DNA of 32,228 bases from Candidatus Poseidoniales archaeon (lineage in GTDB: Archaea > Thermoplasmatota > Poseidoniia > Poseidoniales > Poseidoniaceae): the NCBI GenBank assembly GCA_003602535.1, contig QQSA01000097.1, positions 10,499-42,726 on the forward strand, read 5' to 3'. Made by a program: the position numbers and the translations under genes. Positions 7,267-15,505 of the stretch are shown one piece after another. The notes under the pieces were generated by a model. The model made no database searches. It was not told the DNA's origin and worked only from the letters and a program-made list of their open reading frames with translations. The number at the start of each line of letters is the position of its first letter. The first letter of the stretch is position 1.

Positions 7267-8031
7267 TTAACAGATTGAGCCATTTGAATCAAGTTCAAAT
7301 CGCATATTATCTTCTCCATGAATTACATTTTCAGGAAAATCTGGGACTTCTTTTGTAAGAATCTTGTAATCTGAATCAATGTATGTATGTGTTATGACAA
7401 TTTTTGTGTCAGGGAATTGTTTTGCTAATTTATTGATATCACTAGGTTTGTGATGGTGATTAGTCGGTACCCATTCAGGAACGGCCATTTCGACAATTGC
7501 AAACTTACTTCTTCCAATTCTATTCCATAATTCTTCACAAGGTCCAGAATCTCCTGAGTGAATCATAGACCAACCTTCATCGTTGGTTAACATCCATCCA
7601 TGTGGGTCAACTTCTGGATCATGAAGTACTTCGAATCTCTCCATTGTCCAACCTTCTAAATCTGGTATGTCAACCCAGTTTATACTTTGAAGAATCTCAT
7701 CTAATGATCCAGGGTAAGCTAATTTGCATAGATGAGTCAGTCTTTCCCTGACACCACTGGAACCTGCAACTGTGAGTTTTTTCATTCCTTCTCTGTCTGA
7801 AATATATTTACGTTCCAATAGTAAAAATGGGAACCCAAAGACATGATCACCGTGTACGTGCGTAATTAGAATAGTGTCAATATCAGCCGGACTAATTCCT
7901 GCATTTCTTAAACTTGCCAACGCAGTAGGCGGGCAGTCTATGATGATGTGTCTGTCGATTGCAAGGAATGAATGTAGTCTTCCAGATGGCAGAAATGCAT
8001 TCCCGCTTCCGAGTAACTCGACCGCTACCAT
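7267..8031 (-). CDS. Metallo-beta-lactamase-fold hydrolase, RNase Z-like
   Basis: The 254-residue protein has the MBL-fold metal site: THVHGDHVFG carries HxHxDH, SGDSG supplies the bridging Asp, and ITHTYID a later His. Its opening VELLGSGNAFLPSGR and the loop IIDCPPTALASL are typical of the RNase Z / arylsulfatase-like branch. The NHHHKPSD segment is a His-rich insertion. Length is slightly below a full tRNase Z (about 300), and I do not see a clear exosite arm, so tRNA 3' processing is not assured; a phosphodiesterase is equally possible. I chose ATG 8031 over GTG 8046 because TCTTAGAC about 25 nt upstream fits a leaderless promoter. It is divergent from the reductase at 8120. Confidence 0.75.
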   Translation of the reverse strand: MVAVELLGSGNAFLPSGRLHSFLAIDRHIIIDCPPTALASLRNAGISPADIDTILITHVHGDHVFGFPFLLLERKYISDREGMKKLTVAGSSGVRERLTHLCKLAYPGSLDEILQSINWVDIPDLEGWTMERFEVLHDPEVDPHGWMLTNDEGWSMIHSGDSGPCEELWNRIGRSKFAIVEMAVPEWVPTNHHHKPSDINKLAKQFPDTKIVITHTYIDSDYKILTKEVPDFPENVIHGEDNMRFELDSNGSIC

Positions 8032-8050
8032 GGTTCTTGCAGGCACTTCA

Positions 8051-8059
8051 AGTCTAAGA
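8051..8059 (-). promoter_or_regulatory. Candidate box A promoter for the MBL gene
   Basis: On the minus strand TCTTAGACT is centred about 25 nt before ATG 8031. It resembles the CTTAGAATA before the biotin carboxylase gene and the CTTAAAC before the gene at 5546, at equal spacing. This suggests a leaderless transcript. Confidence 0.4.
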
Positions 8060-8119
8060 CATCATCGCACCTAACATTCATCTATCCGGTTCAGGTGGCC
8101 AGCACATCAGGTGAATACT

Positions 8120-9382
8120 ATGGCCAACTGGAGCGCAAAAAATCCATACATGTCTAAGATTACTGAATGTTACGTGTTAAACGGCGAAGGTTCGAAGAAA
8201 GAAACACGACATATTGTGTTTGATTTAGGCGATTCTGAATTGGATTACAAAGTTGGAGATGCATTAGGTGTTATCGCTGAGAATCCTGAAAATACCGTTG
8301 ACTTACTTATTGAAACAGCAGGTTGGGATAGTGACCATATGGTAACTACTCACAATGGTGAAAGGACAATCAAAGAAGCTTTGAAGAAAGATTTTGAAAT
8401 TCATAGAGTTAACAAAAAGTTCGTGAACTCTTTAACCGAGAAGGTTACTTCAAATGGAATGAGAATAACTGTAAAAATGATAGATAGATATCGTGAATCT
8501 GTTGCAGGAAGGGGTTCTGATTGGATAGACGTAGATTCATCAATGGAGCCAGAATTACTTCCTTCCATTCCGGGCGACGACCCTTTGGGTCGTGTTGAGA
8601 ATCTATCAACAGATGCTAAGGCTATGGAGGATTATATCTGGTCGCGTGATTACATCGATGTAATTCGAGACTTTGATGTAAGTTATACTCCTGAAGAGTT
8701 CTTGGAAGTAGTAGACAAACTCAAACCTCGACTTTACTCAATTGCAAGCAGTCATGACGCACATCCTGGTTTTGTCGAATTAACAGTAGGAATTGTGAGA
8801 TATTCGCATCATGGTAGAGAGCGAGGAGGCCTCTGTACCGTATACATGGCTGACGAGGTCGAAGTCAACAAAACAGATGTTGGTGTGTTTATGTCGCCAA
8901 CCAAGTCATTCGTTTTACCAGCTGATAAATCTACAGATATTATCATGGTTGGGCCAGGAACTGGAATTGCACCTTTCCGTGCATTCATGGAACAACGTGT
9001 ACACGATGGAGGAAATGGTAAGAATTGGCTATTCTTTGGAGATCAGTCTTCGAAGACAGAATTTTACTACAAAGACGAGATTGAAGGATGGCTTGATGAA
9101 GGCCATCTATACAGATTTACTACCGCTTGGTCAAGGGATCAAGAAGAAAAAATCTACGTCCAACATCGGTTAAAAGAATATGGTGCTGAAGTCTGGGAAT
9201 GGTTTGAAAGAGGAGCATATTTCTACATCTGTGGTGATAAGACATACATGGCTAAAGATGTTCATCGCGCTTTGATTGAAATTGCGATGGAGCATGGTGG
9301 AATGTCAGAAGACGATGCAACTCATTTCATTGAGAAGACAATGATGAGAGAAGAGAAGCGTTACTTACGAGACGTTTACTGA
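8120..9382 (+). CDS. FAD/NAD(P)-binding reductase, CysJ/CPR-like without flavodoxin domain
   Basis: A 420-residue ferredoxin-reductase-fold protein related to the FAD and NADPH modules of sulfite reductase flavoprotein and cytochrome P450 reductase. The FAD motif RLYSIASS starts at 204 and is followed by GGLCTVYMAD. The NAD(P) module has VGPGTGIAPFRAF at about 277-289, FFGDQSS, YVQHRL near 346, YICGD near 369 and a C-terminal aromatic ending ERRYLRDVY-like (EKRYLRDVY) that stacks on FAD. The usual N-terminal flavodoxin domain is absent; it begins directly at the FAD module (KNPYMSKITECYVLNGEGSK). So it probably passes electrons between NAD(P)H and a separate carrier or sulfite/nitrite reductase haem protein. 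The start is ATG 8120, with CAGGTGA 6 nt upstream. Confidence 0.82.
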   Translation: MANWSAKNPYMSKITECYVLNGEGSKKETRHIVFDLGDSELDYKVGDALGVIAENPENTVDLLIETAGWDSDHMVTTHNGERTIKEALKKDFEIHRVNKKFVNSLTEKVTSNGMRITVKMIDRYRESVAGRGSDWIDVDSSMEPELLPSIPGDDPLGRVENLSTDAKAMEDYIWSRDYIDVIRDFDVSYTPEEFLEVVDKLKPRLYSIASSHDAHPGFVELTVGIVRYSHHGRERGGLCTVYMADEVEVNKTDVGVFMSPTKSFVLPADKSTDIIMVGPGTGIAPFRAFMEQRVHDGGNGKNWLFFGDQSSKTEFYYKDEIEGWLDEGHLYRFTTAWSRDQEEKIYVQHRLKEYGAEVWEWFERGAYFYICGDKTYMAKDVHRALIEIAMEHGGMSEDDATHFIEKTMMREEKRYLRDVY

Positions 9383-9913
9383 TTACGCTTCGCCTTCTGG
9401 TGGTGTTGGGACTTCAACTCCAGGTATGCCTAACTCGCGTGCTCGCTTGATCATGATTGTGGTCCACTTGGATTTTGGACCTGGGAATGCGATTAGATGA
9501 GTTGCATGTTCCAACATTTTGTCGCCCAGAGTTGGCGAAGCTTCCGGCCTTCCAGTATCTTCTAGACCTCTGCGAGGTTCATTCCATGCTTCTGAGAATA
9601 TAGCCATAGGAATTGCGTAATTATTCGCCCAACGTTCCGCTAAGTAATCGACGCCACTAGCTCCTCCAATGATGATCAAATCTGGATGAGCGTTCCATTT
9701 TATCCACTGCTCGAGCTGTTCTTCCAACCATTGATAATCATAGAATCTTGAATTACCGCATATTACCAAATTGATAACTTTACCATCTTGATTTAGGTCT
9801 CTGCCGGCCAATCGCTCGACTGTCGCTGCACCAGTGTTTGAATCATCGGCCATGGTTTCCAATTGACGGGGTATGCTATAAGGAGAACCCAAGAAATTCT
9901 TTATTTCATCCAT
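9383..9913 (-). CDS. SLOG-superfamily protein (YspA/DUF2493-like)
   Basis: A 176-residue protein with a Rossmann-like SLOG core in its second half: VINLVICGNSRFYDYQWLEE opens the first strand and helix. IIIGGASGVDYLAERWA is the nucleotide-binding glycine loop plus helix, and THLIAFPGPKSKWTTIMIKRA a further conserved strand and loop. SLOG proteins bind nucleotides or nucleotide-derived ligands, and YspA-type members are of unknown function, some near phage or defence genes. ATG 9913 is chosen; ATG 9853 is possible and would keep the whole domain. It is convergent with the reductase gene, the two stop codons being adjacent with no gap. Nothing here indicates its ligand. Confidence 0.75.
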   Translation of the reverse strand: MDEIKNFLGSPYSIPRQLETMADDSNTGAATVERLAGRDLNQDGKVINLVICGNSRFYDYQWLEEQLEQWIKWNAHPDLIIIGGASGVDYLAERWANNYAIPMAIFSEAWNEPRRGLEDTGRPEASPTLGDKMLEHATHLIAFPGPKSKWTTIMIKRARELGIPGVEVPTPPEGEA

Positions 9914-9983
9914 AAATAGTAACTTTGTTTCCGCTTTTCGGGGTAAAAAACTGCCATTTTGGACACCCAAGCGACCGCTTTCA

Positions 9984-9992
9984 TCTTAGAAT
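9984..9992 (+). promoter_or_regulatory. Candidate box A promoter for the biotin carboxylase operon
   Basis: CTTAGAATA is centred about 25 nt before ATG 10013, the spacing expected for a leaderless mRNA. An inverted repeat GGTGTG-6 nt-CACACC (9994-10011) fills the gap up to one base before the start codon and may be an operator or a 5' hairpin. Confidence 0.4.
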
Positions 9993-10012
9993 AGGTGTGG
10001 CTGGACACACCC

Positions 10013-11353
10013 ATGGGATTCAATCGAGTGCTGATTGCGAACCGTGGAGAAATAGCATTGAGAATACTTAGGACCCTTAGAGACATGGGTATTGAGGCAG
10101 CGATAATTCACGGCAGGGAGGACCGATTATCCTTGCCGGTAAGGATGGCTGATGTCGCTTATCCAATAATGCGCTCAAATCCTTTAGACTCATATTTGGA
10201 TATTGAAGCAGTAGTTCAAGCGGCTAAAGATTTGAATTGTGACGCCGTTCATCCGGGATACGGATTTTTGGCTGAGAACGCGCACTTTGTGAAGAGGCTT
10301 GAAGAAGAAGGGATAACTTTCATTGGACCTGCTGCTGAAGTAATCACTCTACTAGGTGATAAGATCGAAGCAAGAGCAGCAATGGAAGCAGCAGGTTTGC
10401 CTACAGCCAAAGGTAGTAGTGAGCCTATATCCTCTGCCGAAGTCGCAAGTAAAATCGCAGATGAAATCGGATATCCAGTAATTATCAAGGCCGCTGCAGG
10501 TGGCGGAGGAATTGGAATGCAAATCGTCAATGAAGAAAGCGAATTCGAAAGCGCTCTCAAACTTTGTCAAAGTCGTGCAAAATCTGCATTTGGTGATGAC
10601 AGAGTATTCGTTGAGAAATATATTGAAGGCGCTCAACATGTTGAATTCCAAGTACTCGGAGATGGTAAGAATGCAATACATTTCGGAGAAAGGTTTTGCT
10701 CGATTCAACGTCGACATCAGAAGCTTGTTGAAGAAGGTCCGTGGCTAAGTGATGAGAAGCGTGCTGAAGTTGGTGCTTTGGTATGTGCGGGTGCAGAGTC
10801 AGTAGGATACAAGGGGCTAGCAACATTCGAATTCTTGCGTGATAAGAATGGCGACTTTTACTTCTTGGAGGTTAATCCTCGTGTGCAAGTAGAACACACA
10901 GTTACTGAGTTAATCACAGGTCATAATCTAGTTGAATTGGGAATCAGAGTAGCTCAAGGCGAAAGTCTACCTCTTACTCAAGATGAAATAAAGATAAGAG
11001 GTCATGCAATTCAATGTAGATTGAATGCTGAAGATACTACAAATTTCGTCCCCTCTCCTGGACGACTTTGGGAATGTCATTTCCCATCTGGTTTCGGAAT
11101 TCGTTGCGACACTCATGCCCATCCTGGATATGAGATGCCTGGCTGTTTTGACAGTTTGTTGGCCAAATTGCTCGTATGGGGCTCAGACAGAGAATCTGCT
11201 ATATGTAGAATGAGAACAGCATTGGATGAAACAATAATCACTGGAGTCGATCATCTGATACCTCTTCATCGTAGAATTATGGATGAAGAAGATTTCCAAG
11301 CAGGGGATATTACGATAGCATATATCGATGAACATCAAGACTTGTTGGGATGA
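10013..11353 (+). CDS. accC: Biotin carboxylase subunit of an acyl-CoA carboxylase
   Basis: A 446-residue ATP-grasp enzyme that carboxylates biotin on a carrier protein with bicarbonate and ATP, the first half-reaction of acetyl/propionyl-CoA carboxylase. It opens VLIANRGEIALRI and has HPGYGFLAEN, the glycine-rich ATP loop KAAAGGGGIGM, and FVEKYIEGAQHVEFQVLGDG. FCSIQRRHQKLVEEGP, the metal-binding FLEVNPRVQVEHTVTELITG and HAIQCRLNAED follow. Length matches AccC alone, with no biotinyl or carboxyltransferase domain fused; those partners are not in this window. It heads a tight run, overlapping the kinase gene by 4 nt. Archaeal carboxylases of this kind often feed propionyl-CoA or CO2-fixation routes, but malonyl-CoA supply to the megasynthase at 26452 is a tempting alternative (inference). 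Confidence 0.92.
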   Translation: MGFNRVLIANRGEIALRILRTLRDMGIEAAIIHGREDRLSLPVRMADVAYPIMRSNPLDSYLDIEAVVQAAKDLNCDAVHPGYGFLAENAHFVKRLEEEGITFIGPAAEVITLLGDKIEARAAMEAAGLPTAKGSSEPISSAEVASKIADEIGYPVIIKAAAGGGGIGMQIVNEESEFESALKLCQSRAKSAFGDDRVFVEKYIEGAQHVEFQVLGDGKNAIHFGERFCSIQRRHQKLVEEGPWLSDEKRAEVGALVCAGAESVGYKGLATFEFLRDKNGDFYFLEVNPRVQVEHTVTELITGHNLVELGIRVAQGESLPLTQDEIKIRGHAIQCRLNAEDTTNFVPSPGRLWECHFPSGFGIRCDTHAHPGYEMPGCFDSLLAKLLVWGSDRESAICRMRTALDETIITGVDHLIPLHRRIMDEEDFQAGDITIAYIDEHQDLLG

Positions 11354-12285
11354 TTGAAATGGATGTCCTAATCGTTGGCAGCCTAGCCTACGATTCTTTA
11401 GAAACTCCCTCTGGATCGAGGGATGATGAGCTAGGAGGTTCAGCATCATATGGTGGATTTTCAGCGGCTTTTCACATGAGTAGGTTACAGGGAAAAGGAG
11501 TTTCATTAGTAGGTGTTATTGGAAATGATTTCCAATCAGAACATCTTGATTGGTACAAAAATGCAGGTCTCGATATAACGGGAATAGAATCCAGCGATGG
11601 TGATACATTCAGGTGGAAAGGGTCGTATCTTGGAGATATGTCTGAAGCAATAACTCATGAAACTCATCTCAATGTTTTCGAGCATTTTCAACCCAAAGTC
11701 CCGGCTATCCTATCCTCTCCTAAAGTACTGATGTGTGCAAATTTACATCCTGCTTTACAATCATCTGTACTTTCTCAAACAAATGCTCAAAGATTGACAA
11801 TTCTAGATTCGATGAATCTGTGGATTAATATTGCTCATGATGAGCTGCTTAATGTTATGAAAATGGTAGATGTCGTAGTGTTGAATGACGGAGAAGTACG
11901 AATGTTAGCATCGGATGATAACTTGATTCGTGCAGCGAATAATGTTCTGGATCTAATGGGAGGCGGCATATTAGTGGTGAAGAGAGGAGAACATGGTGTT
12001 CTGGCTTTACATCCTGATGGGATGATTTCCATGCCAGCATATCCAACTCTCAACATAACCGATCCGACCGGATGTGGGGATTCATTTGCTGGAGCAATGG
12101 CCATGTTTTTGTCTCAAAATGATGGTTCAGTTACCTATGATGAATTAGCAGAAGCTTTAGTCCATGCAACAGTTACAGCATCTTTCACAATCGAAACGTT
12201 TGGCACTGAAAGAATTAGGAATCTAACCGTTGTTGAATATGATGAGAGATTAAATGATTTCAGAAGAATATCTCGAACTTCTTAA
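11350..12285 (+). CDS. PfkB-family sugar or nucleoside kinase
   Basis: The 311-residue protein has the ribokinase fold. The substrate-side GGSASYGGFSAAF follows the start, and the C-terminal signature ITDPTGCGDSFAGAMAMFLS contains the catalytic Asp in GCGD, where the family consensus is GAGD. Segments LDSMNLWI and VVLNDGEVRML are typical of a sub-group annotated as ribokinase-like sugar kinases. The ATP-site stretch VVKRGEHGVLAL is also present. The phosphate acceptor cannot be deduced. ATG 11350 overlaps the biotin carboxylase stop (ATGA), so the two are probably translationally coupled; ATG 11359 is a close alternative. It is unlikely to be part of lipid synthesis. Confidence 0.82.
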   Translation: MIEMDVLIVGSLAYDSLETPSGSRDDELGGSASYGGFSAAFHMSRLQGKGVSLVGVIGNDFQSEHLDWYKNAGLDITGIESSDGDTFRWKGSYLGDMSEAITHETHLNVFEHFQPKVPAILSSPKVLMCANLHPALQSSVLSQTNAQRLTILDSMNLWINIAHDELLNVMKMVDVVVLNDGEVRMLASDDNLIRAANNVLDLMGGGILVVKRGEHGVLALHPDGMISMPAYPTLNITDPTGCGDSFAGAMAMFLSQNDGSVTYDELAEALVHATVTASFTIETFGTERIRNLTVVEYDERLNDFRRISRTS

Positions 12286-12324
12286 TTGCAGCATGCTCAA
12301 GAACAGGGCTTATCTCGCAGAGGT

Positions 12325-13344
12325 ATGACCGTACTCAATATCGCGATGGTTGGTAGTGATGACTTGGCGAAATCCATTGCCAAGGCTACGGACCAGAGAG
12401 ATGTTCACACCTATGTCAACAAAGAATCTGGGCCTGACGGAGCTCGAATTCTGTCGATTATTCGTCCAGCAAAAATGCCTGAAAGAATCCGACCATTCTT
12501 CAATTCATTGTGTGCAGCTAGAGTTGGATTAATCGAAGTTACAGGTGTCGATGCAACATTTGGAGAAGTCCTAGTTGGCTTTGCTTCAGCAGGTATAGAA
12601 AAAGGAATTTTTGTTATCAACCCAGCAGACGGTGAGTGGATTGATGAAGATCAAGTGAAGGGTTTCATGGTTCAAGCAGGGCTTTCCGGATGGAGGCAAT
12701 GTAGTACTGATGGAATTGAATTAAGAGAATCTCTCTACGGATTGATGGATGAAATTTCTGGAGATTTAGAATCTGCAAAGAAAGAACCACTAGTCGTTCC
12801 AATCGATCAGCATTTCAACGTCAAAGGAATCGGGTTAGTTGCTATTGGATATGTTCAAGCAGGTTCAGTATCAGTTCATGACGACCTACATCTCCTTCCT
12901 GCAGAAGGGCCAGGGACAGTCAAAAGCCTACAGGTTATGGATGATGATGTAGAAGAAGCGGTAGCAGGAGACCGTGTTGGGATTGCATTACGAAATACCA
13001 AGGAAGAACATTTGACTGGAGGTTCTCTTGTAATCCATCCAGCAGTTGAAGATAAGAACAAGGGAATTTCAATTCCTCTGTCTGTTGAAAAACACGAAAA
13101 GAGCTCACTTGATTTGTCAATTTCTCCTTTCCAAAAGCGAGTTTTAGCAGTTGGGGATGTAGTTCATGCCAGCGTTGATTTGCAATTTGTAGTCGGGCGT
13201 GTTGAAACGATTGATTCAGGACTTGAAGTGACCTGGGAATCACCGTTATTTATCCGCAAAGAAAACCCTCCTACTGTAATCATCGCTCAACTCGATTCTA
13301 AACCTAGAATTATGGGAAGTGCAAAACTCTCTCGGCTGAACTAA
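12325..13344 (+). CDS. SelB/EF-Tu-like protein with degenerate GTPase domain
   Basis: A 339-residue relative of translational GTPases. Residues about 170-250 are a good EF-Tu domain 2: FNVKGIGLVAIGYVQAGSV, the beta-barrel LHLLPAEGPGTVKSLQ and AVAGDRVGIAL. A domain-3-like barrel follows to the end. The N-terminal half has lost the GTPase signature: the P-loop reads GSDDLAKS at 10-17 instead of GxxxxGK(S/T), and no DxxG or NKxD motif is recognisable. It probably cannot hydrolyse GTP in the usual way and may instead bind RNA or tRNA. ATG 12325 is set where homology begins; a TTG at 12286 would extend it by 13 residues. It follows the kinase gene by 39 nt. Confidence 0.7.
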   Translation: MTVLNIAMVGSDDLAKSIAKATDQRDVHTYVNKESGPDGARILSIIRPAKMPERIRPFFNSLCAARVGLIEVTGVDATFGEVLVGFASAGIEKGIFVINPADGEWIDEDQVKGFMVQAGLSGWRQCSTDGIELRESLYGLMDEISGDLESAKKEPLVVPIDQHFNVKGIGLVAIGYVQAGSVSVHDDLHLLPAEGPGTVKSLQVMDDDVEEAVAGDRVGIALRNTKEEHLTGGSLVIHPAVEDKNKGISIPLSVEKHEKSSLDLSISPFQKRVLAVGDVVHASVDLQFVVGRVETIDSGLEVTWESPLFIRKENPPTVIIAQLDSKPRIMGSAKLSRLN

Positions 13345-13359
13345 ACTACTCTCAAGAAC

Positions 13360-13379
13360 GGCCCCCCTTAGGGGGGGCC
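13360..13379. repeat. Palindrome GGCCCCCC-TTAG-GGGGGGCC after the SelB-like gene
   Basis: A perfect 8-bp inverted repeat with 4-nt spacer starts 15 nt after the stop codon of the upstream gene. It shares the CCCCCCTTAGGGGGG core with the palindrome at 16178. No T-run follows. A second inverted repeat, ATAACC-TCG-GGTTAT (13393-13407), lies between it and the next start codon. Confidence 0.65.
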
Positions 13380-13423
13380 AAACGGTGGATTCATAACCTC
13401 GGGTTATCGTTCGGCGGTTCGGG

Positions 13424-14950
13424 ATGCTTATGGACACGAAGCCAGAGGGGCTCAGTGTCATAGGAGAGGGGATAAAATTCCGCTCCTTGTCACTGGAAGG
13501 AGTTCGCGGTAAGGTAAGAGCTACCTTAACCGAGAGACAGGTCTCCTTTGAGTCACGTTCTGGACACGCTCTCGACATCAGGTTAGATGCGATTCAGAGG
13601 GTTCATCATCATAACACAACATTAGTCCCCGGATGGCTTGCAGTAGTCGGATGTATCATGATTTGGATCGCTTGGAGAGGAGTTACTGGAAAATTACAGG
13701 CTTTGATTGGAGCAGCAGGTATTGTCATGGCTGCAGGACATTACATCACTCGCAGGCCTACTTTGACAATTGACACAAAGGCTGATGATTGCCATACAGT
13801 ATTCGGCCCAGATCTAGCCATGATGAGACTATGTTCTCTAATTCAGAGATTGCAGAATGGAATGTCATTGAGCGACGCTAAATTTAGTGTCGATTCTATG
13901 GTCAGCGACTCTGAGTATCCAAGGCATGAATCAGTACAAGAACTCGAACTAATACCTGAACCAGTAGAAGTTTTCCCTTCGGCAGTAATTAGCCACTTTA
14001 TCGATTCTATGGAATCGAGTGATGATGAGGAGGCTTTGGATGCGGAAATCGTTAGTCCAGCAGTTGTAATAGAAGATTTAGATTTGCCAATATGGCCTGA
14101 TGAGGAAGAAGAGCAGGTTCCGCAACAACAAATTTCTCCAGGGTTAATCGCTCGCTCAAATTCTAATTTATTTACTCAAAGAAACAATGTGATGCAGCAT
14201 GGCTGGCAACCCCCCGAACCTCAACCTGCTTACAACGAAGTTCACAGAAGCAATCATGTTGGGCCATCTTATGAAATGATTAAACAACAAAATCACAATC
14301 ACGGATATGGATACCCGGTACAAAACCCTCAGCCTACTCCAATTCCTACCGAGTTCCTCCCATCATTCGTCGGAGCAAATGGCGTACATATCCCATCATC
14401 TAATCAACATGTATTCACATCTCCGGATTCTCCTTTACAGCCTCCTGAAGAAGAAGCTCCTACACAATCACTTGTTGCATCCGCTAGGAGGGATGTTCCA
14501 TTGGAAGCTGAAGTCGTTCCTGAAGATTCAGAAACTCCAAAGGATCGATATCCTCACATTAGCAAATTATCATCGAAGCCTAGGAATCGTAGAATTACAA
14601 CTCGCAAGGGCAGGAGTTCTAGACTTAGGGGTAAATCAGTCATTGCTGAATTAGTAAGCCCACTTAGTCGCGCAGGAACACTTTCCAAGAAATTGTTCCG
14701 ACGTAAATCTAGAACTGTAGATGCATTGCGTATTCAAGCAGAGAATACAAGACAATCCCAGGTGGCTAGTTCAATTCAAAATCTCGCTAAAAGTAATGGT
14801 GGTGATGTTAGCGACGAAGAAGTAAACGAGATGATGGCTCACCTCCCACCTAAACCTGTTATTCCATCGAGTTTCGACGATTTGGTCAGTTCTGAATCTA
14901 AATCAAAGTCTTCAGAAGACGTTTCATTAATTCCAAGAATAGATGAATGA
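13424..14950 (+). CDS. PH-like membrane protein with long disordered cytoplasmic tail
   Basis: This 508-residue protein has no named family I can give. Residues 14-62 are beta-rich (GVRGKVRATLTERQVSFESR, LDIRLDAIQRVHHH) and resemble the N-terminal strands of bacterial PH-like domains. Two close transmembrane helices follow at about 70-85 and 90-108, then a further strand pair (PTLTIDTKADDCHTVFG). From about residue 150 it is low-complexity: acidic stretches (SSDDEEALDAE, DEEEEQVPQQQ), Pro/Gln/Asn-rich segments, and a basic region around 385-435 (RNRRITTRKGRSSRLRGK, KKLFRRKSR). The start ATG 13424 has no Shine-Dalgarno; ATG 13430 is equally possible. It may organise proteins at the membrane, but no function is supported. 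Confidence 0.65.
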   Translation: MLMDTKPEGLSVIGEGIKFRSLSLEGVRGKVRATLTERQVSFESRSGHALDIRLDAIQRVHHHNTTLVPGWLAVVGCIMIWIAWRGVTGKLQALIGAAGIVMAAGHYITRRPTLTIDTKADDCHTVFGPDLAMMRLCSLIQRLQNGMSLSDAKFSVDSMVSDSEYPRHESVQELELIPEPVEVFPSAVISHFIDSMESSDDEEALDAEIVSPAVVIEDLDLPIWPDEEEEQVPQQQISPGLIARSNSNLFTQRNNVMQHGWQPPEPQPAYNEVHRSNHVGPSYEMIKQQNHNHGYGYPVQNPQPTPIPTEFLPSFVGANGVHIPSSNQHVFTSPDSPLQPPEEEAPTQSLVASARRDVPLEAEVVPEDSETPKDRYPHISKLSSKPRNRRITTRKGRSSRLRGKSVIAELVSPLSRAGTLSKKLFRRKSRTVDALRIQAENTRQSQVASSIQNLAKSNGGDVSDEEVNEMMAHLPPKPVIPSSFDDLVSSESKSKSSEDVSLIPRIDE

Positions 14951-14951
14951 A

Positions 14952-15413
14952 TCAACGCTTTCTTTGCGATAACATGTGTGCTTTAATCGCCTTTGCGGCT
15001 TCCCAATCAGTGGTCTCTTCTTCAGTTTCCGGTACAAATTGAGGAATCGGAATTGGTCGCATCATCGAATCGATTGCAACCATGAAGAAGTAGCCTTCAC
15101 AAATCTCAGTTTTTGTCCAATCAGATTTATTCATGGCCCATGCAGTAACTTTAGCACATGCAGTGCGATTTGATGTGTAGACAATTCTTGCTGTGACTTC
15201 GATAAGATCTCCTTGTCTAGCGGGTGCTTTGAATTCGAGAGTATCTATCGAGATTGTAACAAATTCTCGATGTGCAAATTTTGCACAAACAATTCCAGCG
15301 GCTTTATCCATCAATGATAGAAGCCTGCCTCCAAATAGGGTATTGTATGAATTTGTATCTTGTGGAAACACTTCTTCGATTAGTGTGACCGGCTCCGTAC
15401 TAAATGGTTCCAT
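14952..15413 (-). CDS. Hotdog-fold acyl-CoA thioesterase
   Basis: The 153-residue protein fits the YciA / cytosolic acyl-CoA hydrolase branch of hotdog thioesterases, which free fatty acids from acyl-CoA. The central-helix motif NTLFGGRLLSLMDKAAGIVC carries the conserved Asn, Gly-Gly and Asp of the active site. FVTISIDTLEFKAPARQGDL and NRTACAKVTAWAMN are the flanking strands of the fold. Length equals one hotdog domain. ATG 15413 is chosen because the conserved domain starts there and GGAGG lies upstream; GTG 15467 and ATG 15437 would add unlike residues. It is divergent from the ThiI-like gene and converges with the membrane protein gene 1 nt away. It could release products of the lipid synthase, but there is no direct evidence. 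Confidence 0.85.
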   Translation of the reverse strand: MEPFSTEPVTLIEEVFPQDTNSYNTLFGGRLLSLMDKAAGIVCAKFAHREFVTISIDTLEFKAPARQGDLIEVTARIVYTSNRTACAKVTAWAMNKSDWTKTEICEGYFFMVAIDSMMRPIPIPQFVPETEEETTDWEAAKAIKAHMLSQRKR

Positions 15414-15505
15414 GACCAATGGGAAAAGCCTCCACATCTTCAATCCATGTACTAAACCCCCACTCAATGTGAGATTTGATGAAGTATGGATTCTGCCAGA
15501 GATTC

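Noticed and set aside
9383..9913. Defence-island signature based on the SLOG protein
   Set aside because: SLOG proteins occur in some defence systems, but no effector, nuclease or membrane partner lies next to it, so no system can be claimed.
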